From positions 62,001 to 126,000 of the forward strand of contig JACKFB010000013.1 of assembly GCA_020632695.1 (NCBI GenBank): DNA of 64,000 bases, read 5' to 3'. The position numbers were made by a program, and so were the translations under genes. Positions within the stretch are counted from its first letter, which is position 1. Every line of letters begins with the position of its first letter. The notes under the pieces are model-generated. The model worked only from the letters and a program-made list of their open reading frames with translations, was not told the DNA's origin and did no database searches. This document shows, piece after piece, positions 53,571 through 59,986 of this stretch. This DNA is from Deltaproteobacteria bacterium (GTDB lineage: Bacteria; Myxococcota_A; UBA9042; PHBI01; JACKFB01).

Positions 53571-55138
53571 TGCACCTTCCCGACGACGAAGGTGACGTCG
53601 TCCTCGAGGGCGACGCCCGCTCGGAAGCTCAGCAGTTCCTGCTCCAGCAGCGACACGACCTGCTCCGGTGTGGCGGAGGCGTCCAGGCGGCTCAGGCAGC
53701 GCAGCAGCCGGCGCGTCCCGAACTGGGTGCCTTGGGCATCGTAGCACTCGGTCAGGCCGTCGGTGTACCAGACCAGCAGATCGCCGGCCTCGACCCGGAT
53801 GCGCTTGGTCTCGAACCCGCCCGGCGTGCCGTCGCCCAGCCGGTTGCCGCGCGACATCAGGCGGTGCAGCTTCATCCCGCTCTCGGTCCAGCGCAGCAGC
53901 AGCCCGGGCGGGTGCGCCGCCCCGGTGAAGAAGAGCGTGCTCTGGGCGCTGTCGAGCACGGTGGCGACCGCGGTCATGAAGAAGTTGCCGCGGCCCGTGT
54001 CGCGGATGATGCGGTCGAGCACGCGCATGGTCTCGGCGACCTGGAAGTTCTCGCCGTGCACCTCGCGCAGCGTGTCGATGCAGGCCTTGGCCGTGGCCGT
54101 CAGCATGGCGGCGGGCACGCCGTGGCCGGTGACGTCGCCGACGAAGATCGCGGTGCGGCCGCGAGGCAGCGGCGCGAAGTCCCAGAAGTCGCCGCCGCAG
54201 CTCGAGGCAGGCTCGTAGTAGCCGGCGACGGCGATGCCGGGCGCCTCGTGCCGGCCGGGGCCGGGCACCAGCACGCTCTGGATCTCGCGGGCCAGGTTCA
54301 ACTCGCGCTCCAGCTCGGCCTTGGCGACGGCCTCCTCGAGCAGGGTGCGCACCCGCCCCGCCATGTGGTTGAACTGCAGACCCAGGGTGCCGACCTCGTC
54401 GCTGGTGGTGACGGCGACGCGGGCGTCGAGATCCCCCTGGGAGATGCGCGCCGCCGTGCTCGCCAGGCGGCGGATGGGCGCCGCGAAGCGCTGGGCGGCC
54501 AGCAGGCTCAGCAGCGCGCCGAGGATGAGCGCGATCCCATCGATGAGGAAGGTGGAGCGCAGGGACTCGCGCGTGCCGTCGCGGCGGGCAGCGTCGATGG
54601 CCGCGAGCTTCTCGTCGCGGCGTGACAGGTCGAAGCCGAAGATGACGAGGCCGCGCACCTCCGGCTGGCCGGCGATGGTCGCGACGATGGGTTGGCGGAT
54701 CTCGAGCACGGGGACGCCGTTGGCGGACTCGCGCTCGACCATGGTGGAGGTGGCGGCGGCGGCCTCGGTGCCCTGCTCGAGCTGTGGGAGGTCGCCCGCG
54801 TCGATGGGGCGGGTGGAGTCGGCCAGCACGCGTCCGCGGCGGTCGGCCACCCGCGCGTAGCGGACCTCGGGGTCCTGCTCGACGAGGCCGTTGACCACCG
54901 ACGAGAGGGTGCCGAGCTCGGTGCCTTCCAGCGCCTCGCGCAGCGCGATCGCGAGGACCGTGGCGCTGGACTCCGCGCGGCGAGCGGCCATCTGGGTGAA
55001 TGCGTCGCGCATCTCGGCGGCGCGCGCGTCGTGCACGTCGCGGATCTTGAGGGCGTGCAGGTACCCCAGCACCGTCACGAGCACCGCGACGAGCAGCGTC
55101 GAGGCCAGGGTCATCTTGACGCCGAGCGGCAGCCGCAT
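53567..55138 (-). CDS. membrane HAMP-SpoIIE serine phosphatase (RsbU-like)
   Basis: Predicted to dephosphorylate a STAS anti-anti-sigma protein in response to an envelope signal. The order is TM1 (10-28), an extracytoplasmic sensor domain (30-195), TM2 (196-216), HAMP (217-270 with PIRRLASTAARISQGDLDAR), a coiled linker (EREL-NLAREIQ), and a PP2C-like SpoIIE domain (about 300-520). The metal-binding acids are in SSCGGDFWDF (D317), VGDVTGHGVPAAM (D335) and VALEDDVTFVV. It is 523 residues long, ordinary for the class. It starts three bases after the stop of the STAS gene and overlaps the TPR gene. Confidence 0.92.
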   Translation of the reverse strand: MRLPLGVKMTLASTLLVAVLVTVLGYLHALKIRDVHDARAAEMRDAFTQMAARRAESSATVLAIALREALEGTELGTLSSVVNGLVEQDPEVRYARVADRRGRVLADSTRPIDAGDLPQLEQGTEAAAATSTMVERESANGVPVLEIRQPIVATIAGQPEVRGLVIFGFDLSRRDEKLAAIDAARRDGTRESLRSTFLIDGIALILGALLSLLAAQRFAAPIRRLASTAARISQGDLDARVAVTTSDEVGTLGLQFNHMAGRVRTLLEEAVAKAELERELNLAREIQSVLVPGPGRHEAPGIAVAGYYEPASSCGGDFWDFAPLPRGRTAIFVGDVTGHGVPAAMLTATAKACIDTLREVHGENFQVAETMRVLDRIIRDTGRGNFFMTAVATVLDSAQSTLFFTGAAHPPGLLLRWTESGMKLHRLMSRGNRLGDGTPGGFETKRIRVEAGDLLVWYTDGLTECYDAQGTQFGTRRLLRCLSRLDASATPEQVVSLLEQELLSFRAGVALEDDVTFVVGKVQ

Positions 55139-55141
55139 GCG

Positions 55142-55930
55142 CTAATCCAACGTCGTCATGAGGTAGAGGAGATAGCCCAGCAGGCCGCCCAGAGCGGTCA
55201 GCAGGACGAGGAAGAGGAGCTCGGTGCCTGCCCGTCGTGTCTCGGCGGGTCGCGGCGGTGCCGCCGGCAAAGGCTCGAGCACGGTCGGGCGAGGGGCCGT
55301 CACCGTCCGGGAGGGCGGGCGCGGCGGGGCGTCGCCCGATGCGCCTCCGGTGACCTCGTTCAGGGGGCCGCCGAGGGCCGCGCGAGCCTGGGCGATGACC
55401 CGGCGCAGGGCGTCGAGGTCGGCGGGGGGCTCGCGGTCATCGAGGAACGCGAAGTAGCCCTCCTCGATGTCGTCGAAGGTGAGGTCGCAGGCCGGCTTCC
55501 CGCACGAGAGCTCCGGGGCCTCGCGGGTGCCGGACCGGCGCAGGGCCACCGGGTCCAGGCGCTCGTCGCGCTCGAGGCCGCAGCGGTCGCAGAAGTAGGG
55601 CGCCAGGATCGAGTCGACCCACGCGCCCTGCGTGAAGTTCCGCACCAGGTTGACCTGGTCCATCATCGCCGGCGAGCAGTCCACCAGGACGATCCGGCGC
55701 CCTCCCTCGCCGACGGCCTTGAGCCAGTTCATCCAGTCGCGCACGCCCACGGAGTTGATGCGGGCGATGGCGCCGAGGTCCAGCACGACCACCGCGCCGC
55801 GCAGTGCCGCCGTCACTGCGGTGAGCCCCGCGTGTTCGTCGATGGTGCCGCGCAGCCCGACGGCCGTCCAGCCATCGCCATGCCGCACGATCTTCTCCAA
55901 TCGGCCGGGTTGCGTTTCCGCAGGTTCCAA
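55142..55930 (-). CDS. STAS / zinc-ribbon protein with C-terminal membrane anchor
   Basis: Likely the phospho-switch protein of the operon. Residues about 10-110 form a STAS-like domain. LRGTIDEHAGLTAV and VVVLDLGAIARINSVGVRDW place Ser60 at the D-S-[ST]-G phosphoserine site of SpoIIAA/RsbV, with Asn in place of the Asp. Four cysteines (C114, C117, C143, C148: YFCDRCG and LSCGKPAC) make a zinc ribbon. A Pro-rich linker leads to one C-terminal helix (ELLFLVLLTALGGLLGYLLY), a tail anchor. The start is uncertain: the TTG used follows GGAG by ten bases, and a TTG 11 codons later or upstream starts are possible. It heads the operon. Confidence 0.75.
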   Translation of the reverse strand: MEPAETQPGRLEKIVRHGDGWTAVGLRGTIDEHAGLTAVTAALRGAVVVLDLGAIARINSVGVRDWMNWLKAVGEGGRRIVLVDCSPAMMDQVNLVRNFTQGAWVDSILAPYFCDRCGLERDERLDPVALRRSGTREAPELSCGKPACDLTFDDIEEGYFAFLDDREPPADLDALRRVIAQARAALGGPLNEVTGGASGDAPPRPPSRTVTAPRPTVLEPLPAAPPRPAETRRAGTELLFLVLLTALGGLLGYLLYLMTTLD

Positions 55931-56149
55931 GGAGGGCGCGCTCCTGGCGGGAGGCCCACGTGGTTGCAGAGCGGCCCTACGAGTGGCACCACCGCAGCGA
56001 ATGACGAGGATAGTCCGGGCCAGGAGGGTCCGCAACCCGACCCCTCGGGCCTCCTTGACCACGCGGGCCGCGCGATGCTAACGCACCGCCCACCGTACCC
56101 CCCGCGCGCGTCCAGCTCCCAGGACTCGCGTCGGCAGTCCAGGAGCCGG

Positions 56150-56890
56150 ATGTACGACCCCATCCCGTGGGAAGGCCCGTTGCCGCGGCATCTGGCGATG
56201 ATCATGGATGGCAACGGGCGCTGGGCGCAGGCACGGGGCTTGCCCCGCGTCGCCGGCCACCGTGTGGGTGCCGACACGGTACGGGCGATGGTGCGGGCGT
56301 GCCGCCGGCTGGGGATCGAGGCGCTGACGCTCTACGCGTTCTCGGCGCAGAACTGGAAGCGGCCGCCAGACGAGGTCAAGGCGCTCATGGAGCTGCTGCT
56401 CGAGTACGTCGAGGGCGAGCGGGCCGAGATCCTCGACAACGACATCCGCTTCAACTGCATCGGCGAGCTGGGCAAGCTGCCGCGCTTCGTGCGCGAGCCC
56501 CTCGAGGAGCTGTGCCGCGTCTCCAGCGGGAACCGGTCCATGGTGCTGACTCTGGCGCTGTCCTATGGCGGGCGCGAGGAGATCTGCGCGGCAGCCCGCC
56601 GCATCGCCGAAGAGGCGGCCGCCGGCACGCTGGCGCCGGACGCGGTCGACGAGGCGGCCATCGAGTCGCGCCTGTGGACCCATGACCTGCCGGGCGAGGT
56701 CGACCTGCTGATCCGCACCAGCGGCGAGCAGCGCATCTCGAACTTCCTGCTCTGGCAGCTCGCCTACGCCGAGCTCTGGTTCACCGATACGCCGTGGCCC
56801 GAGCTGGGCACCGACCAGCTCTTCGAGGCGCTGCGGGCCTTCGGCGACCGCGAGCGGCGCTTCGGGGACATCGCCCCCAAGGGGGCCTGA
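56150..56890 (+). CDS. uppS: undecaprenyl diphosphate synthase (isoprenyl transferase)
   Basis: Builds the C55 lipid carrier for cell-wall synthesis from farnesyl and isopentenyl diphosphates. The 246-residue protein has MIMDGNGRWAQARGLPR (catalytic D20), GHRVGADTVRAM, LTLYAFSAQNWKRP and RTSGEQRISNFLLWQLAYAE. AGGAG lies four bases upstream of the ATG. cdsA follows after eight bases, the common uppS-cdsA order, but dxr does not come next here. It is divergent from the six-gene signalling operon. Confidence 0.98.
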   Translation: MYDPIPWEGPLPRHLAMIMDGNGRWAQARGLPRVAGHRVGADTVRAMVRACRRLGIEALTLYAFSAQNWKRPPDEVKALMELLLEYVEGERAEILDNDIRFNCIGELGKLPRFVREPLEELCRVSSGNRSMVLTLALSYGGREEICAAARRIAEEAAAGTLAPDAVDEAAIESRLWTHDLPGEVDLLIRTSGEQRISNFLLWQLAYAELWFTDTPWPELGTDQLFEALRAFGDRERRFGDIAPKGA

Positions 56891-56898
56891 GAGCTCTC

Positions 56899-57714
56899 AT
56901 GCTGACTCGTATCGCGACCGGGCTGGTGCTGGCGCCGCTCATCATCTGGCTGGTGCTGGCCGGGCCGACCTGGGGGGTGCTGCTCTTCCTGTGGGCGGCC
57001 GGCGTGCTGGCTGCGTATGAGCTGCTGGCGATGGCGATGCCCGGCCGCAGGGCCGAGATCGCCCTGGGCGTCCTCCTGGTGGCCCTGGGCCTCGCCCTGT
57101 GGGCGCCGGGGCTCGCGGGGTACGTCGGTGGGTCGCGCAGCATGTCGGAGGCGAGGGTCGGTGTCGCACGCTTCTTCGGCATGGCGTGGCCCCTGGCTCC
57201 CGGCCTGCTGGTGCTTGCCCGCCCTCGCCCCCTGGAGACCGCCGGCCACCGCCTCATGGCGCTCTACGGCGGCACGGCCTTCATCCTGGTCACCTTCGGC
57301 GCCGTGCTGTCGCTGGGCACCTCGCCCCCGGCGCTCATGGTCAGCTTCGCCATCGTCTGGTTGGGCGACACCGGAGCGTACTTCGCCGGCCGCGCCTTGG
57401 GCCGCCACAAGCTCTACGAGCTGATCTCGCCGAAGAAGACCATCGAAGGCGCGGTCGGCGGCCTGCTGGCCAGCGTGCTCGGCGCCTGGGCCATGGCCGC
57501 CTGGATCTACCCCACACTGCCCCTGTGGAAGCTCATCACCGCCGCGGTGGTGGGCGGCGTCGTGGCCCAGTGCGGCGATCTGGTCGAGTCCGCCTTCAAG
57601 CGCTCCTACGGCGTCAAGGACTCGGGCAAGCTGCTCCCGGGCCACGGCGGCGTCCTCGACCGGCTGGACGGCTTCCTCTTCGCCGCCCCCGTCCTGGCGG
57701 TGCTGCTCGTCTGA
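56899..57714 (+). CDS. cdsA: phosphatidate cytidylyltransferase
   Basis: Makes CDP-diacylglycerol for phospholipid synthesis. The 271-residue integral membrane protein has about eight hydrophobic segments. The C-terminal signature is intact: DTGAYFAGRALGRHKLYELI, SPKKTIEGAVGGL, and SAFKRSYGVKDSGKLLPGHG followed by GVLDRLDGF. The ATG is eight bases past the uppS stop with a weak GAG-type ribosome site, consistent with coupling to uppS. It is convergent with a receiver gene. Confidence 0.97.
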   Translation: MLTRIATGLVLAPLIIWLVLAGPTWGVLLFLWAAGVLAAYELLAMAMPGRRAEIALGVLLVALGLALWAPGLAGYVGGSRSMSEARVGVARFFGMAWPLAPGLLVLARPRPLETAGHRLMALYGGTAFILVTFGAVLSLGTSPPALMVSFAIVWLGDTGAYFAGRALGRHKLYELISPKKTIEGAVGGLLASVLGAWAMAAWIYPTLPLWKLITAAVVGGVVAQCGDLVESAFKRSYGVKDSGKLLPGHGGVLDRLDGFLFAAPVLAVLLV

Positions 57715-57742
57715 CGCCCGCTCGGCCGCTGGCCGTGGCGGC

Positions 57743-58126
57743 CTACTCGTCGCCCAGGGCCAGCAGCTCGCCGACCTTCTCGACGAGGTCGTCCAGCTCG
57801 AAGGGCTTGTCCAGGTGCGCGTTGGCGCCGTAGAGCGGGGCCGTCATCTCGTTGAGCGCCGGGCCGATGCCGGTGAGCATCAGGATGGGGACGCCGTCGA
57901 AGACGTCGCGCTCGCGCATGTACTTGGCTATCTCCCAGCCGTTGAGCTGCGGCATCATCACGTCGAGGATGACCAGGTCGGGATCCTCGGTGAGGATGGC
58001 TCCCAGCCCCTCCTCGCCGTCGTTGGCGATGAGCACCTCGTAGCCTTCCTGCTCGAGGTAGCCCTTCACGAGCTGGGTCAGCTCGAGGTCGTCGTCCACG
58101 TAGAGGATGCGTGCCTGCGCCATCAT
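57743..58126 (-). CDS. single-domain response regulator
   Basis: The 127-residue protein is a bare receiver domain. The acidic pair is in ILYVDDDLEL, the phospho-Asp in DLVILDVMMPQLNGW, the Thr in PILMLTGIG and the Lys in AHLDKPFELDD. It has no output domain, so it acts by binding a partner after phosphorylation. No histidine kinase is adjacent. The first of two consecutive ATGs follows AAGGTG. It is transcribed alone between cdsA (convergent) and the proline-rich membrane protein (divergent). The absence of an output domain is common for myxobacterial receivers. Confidence 0.94.
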   Translation of the reverse strand: MMAQARILYVDDDLELTQLVKGYLEQEGYEVLIANDGEEGLGAILTEDPDLVILDVMMPQLNGWEIAKYMRERDVFDGVPILMLTGIGPALNEMTAPLYGANAHLDKPFELDDLVEKVGELLALGDE

Positions 58127-58247
58127 GTCACCTTCGAGCGGGGCTGGAGACCGAGGCGGGGTCGACTGTGGTCTGGCCAACCTTCGGGTCTCCATCGTCT
58201 AGCACGGCCCCGAACGGAGCGACAAGGTCAGCCGCACGCCGTCTCGA

Positions 58248-58276
58248 TTGGCGCGGCCGCTCGCCCGGGCTAACAT
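58248..58276 (+). promoter_or_regulatory. promoter giving a possible leaderless transcript
   Basis: TTGGCG and TAACAT are spaced by 17 bases. The expected start of transcription (about seven bases after the -10) falls at or next to the ATG at 58284, which has no ribosome site. A second in-frame ATG lies within the -10 element itself, at 58275. Confidence 0.45.
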
Positions 58277-58283
58277 GCGACCC

Positions 58284-59960
58284 ATGAGCGGCGACCTGCG
58301 CGACGACCCAGACGACGACGAGCCCGGCTTCGACTCCCTCGATCTCAGCGACGTCACGCCCGCGGAGGAGATCGCCCAGGCCATCGCCGCAGCCCACGCA
58401 GAGGCGGTGAAGCCCGCGCGGCCCGAGCCGGAGCCGATGCCGTCGGCCAGCGAGCTGGTGTCCCGCTACCGCGCGGCGCGGCGCCCGGTCGCCTGGACCG
58501 CGGACTCGCTGGTCGATCCGGGCGAGCTGTGGCCCGCCGCCGAGCCCGCACCCGCGCCCGCCGCCGAGCCCGCGCCCGCGTCGCCCGCGTCGCCCGCGTC
58601 GCCCGCGCCCGCGTCGCCCGCCTCGCCCGAGCCGCCTCCGTTCGAGCCCGCGGCCGCTTCGCCGCCGCCGCCGCCGCTCCCCGCCAGCCCGGACGCCGCA
58701 TCTGCGCCGCCGTCGAGCTACGACGTCGAGCCCCCCACGCGCCCTCGCTCGGTGGAGGCCGAGCTCTCCCAGCGCCTCCGCCGTCCCACGCTCCAGGGCC
58801 CGCCCCGCGGCGTGCCCTTCGACGAGCGAGCCACCCTGGGCCTCCCCGACGCGACCCTCACCCAGCGCCTCGCCGAGGCCGGCCGCGCAGAGCAGGCCGG
58901 CTCACAGCGCGGCCCCCACGCGCCCGTGGAAGGTCTGCCAGGGGACCGCGGCCCGCTCCCGCCCGCCCCGGACGTCGCCCTCGAGCCCCGCGCCCCCGGC
59001 TCCACCGCGCAACCGACGGCCAAGGTGCGCTCCCAACGCCTGCACCACGTCCGCAGCGCCTCGGCGCCCGCGCGCAAGGTCCAGCCCGAGCCGGCCTCCC
59101 CAGCCACCCGGCGCCCGCGCGCCGACACCGACGCCGGGCCCTGGTACCGACGCATGCTCATCCTCGTCATGCTGGTCCTGCTCGACGCCGCGCTGCTGCC
59201 CGACCTCCGCGACGGCGTCCTGGTGGCCCCCTGGCGGGCCCTCGCCAGCCCCGGCAGCCCCACCTTCATCGCCACCACCTTCCTGGTCGTCCTCTCGCTG
59301 CTCGCCTTCGTACCGGCTCCCATGCGCGCCCGCGCCACCATCGGCGCCCTCCTGGGCCTCGTCCTCAGCGCCTTCGGGGCCGCGCTGCTGGTGGGCGCCG
59401 TCGGCGCCGGAGCCTTCGACGGCCAGCCCGCCCTCGCGCACATCATCGGCGCCGGCGCCCCCGCCCGCTGGGTGCTGGTGCTCGCCGTCAGCACCCTCAC
59501 CGCGGCGCTCTTCTGGCGCCGTCACCACCCAGACGGCCTGGGCGCCCGTGTGCTCCTGGGCACCGGGCTGCTCTTCGTCGGCTTCATCTACTTCGCCGGC
59601 CACCGCATCGGCCTGGCCGACACGATGCCCCTGACCGCCCTGGTCCACGCCGCCCGCGGGGCACCCTTCGTCGGCGACCGCGCCGCCGCCTGGCTGGCCC
59701 TGGTGCCCCTGGCCCTCGCGCCTGCGGCACTGCTCTGCCTCAGCGAGCTGGGGCGGCGCGGCGCCAGCGTCCTCGGCGCGCTCTTCTGGGCCTCGGTCGC
59801 GGCGCCGCTCGTCGTGCTGGCCGCCTTCGTCGCCCCCGCCAGCCAGTGGGCCCAGACCCTGGCGCCGCTCCAGGTCAGCGCGGTCCTGGCCGCCGGCCTG
59901 CTGCTGCTGCCCGCCGGGCTCGGCGCGCTGCTCACCTCGGCGCTGGCCGACGACCCCTGA
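58284..59960 (+). CDS. multi-pass membrane protein with long Pro/Ala/Ser-rich N-terminus
   Basis: Function unknown; 558 residues. The first 285 residues are disordered, acidic at the start and then dominated by Pro/Ala/Ser with short repeats (ASPASPASPAP type, 9-bp GCGTCGCCC units in the DNA). The C-terminal 270 residues have about eight hydrophobic helices (for example LILVMLVLLDAALL, FIATTFLVVLSLLAFV, ATIGALLGLVLSAFGAALLV). No enzyme motif is seen. Such tails occur in myxobacterial FHA- or kinase-linked membrane proteins. The start at the second of two close ATGs is suggested by promoter position. The gene is convergent with the FHA gene 26 bases away. Confidence 0.75.
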   Translation: MSGDLRDDPDDDEPGFDSLDLSDVTPAEEIAQAIAAAHAEAVKPARPEPEPMPSASELVSRYRAARRPVAWTADSLVDPGELWPAAEPAPAPAAEPAPASPASPASPAPASPASPEPPPFEPAAASPPPPPLPASPDAASAPPSSYDVEPPTRPRSVEAELSQRLRRPTLQGPPRGVPFDERATLGLPDATLTQRLAEAGRAEQAGSQRGPHAPVEGLPGDRGPLPPAPDVALEPRAPGSTAQPTAKVRSQRLHHVRSASAPARKVQPEPASPATRRPRADTDAGPWYRRMLILVMLVLLDAALLPDLRDGVLVAPWRALASPGSPTFIATTFLVVLSLLAFVPAPMRARATIGALLGLVLSAFGAALLVGAVGAGAFDGQPALAHIIGAGAPARWVLVLAVSTLTAALFWRRHHPDGLGARVLLGTGLLFVGFIYFAGHRIGLADTMPLTALVHAARGAPFVGDRAAAWLALVPLALAPAALLCLSELGRRGASVLGALFWASVAAPLVVLAAFVAPASQWAQTLAPLQVSAVLAAGLLLLPAGLGALLTSALADDP

Positions 59961-59986
59961 GCCGCCCCCGGCCCGCGCCCACAGGC

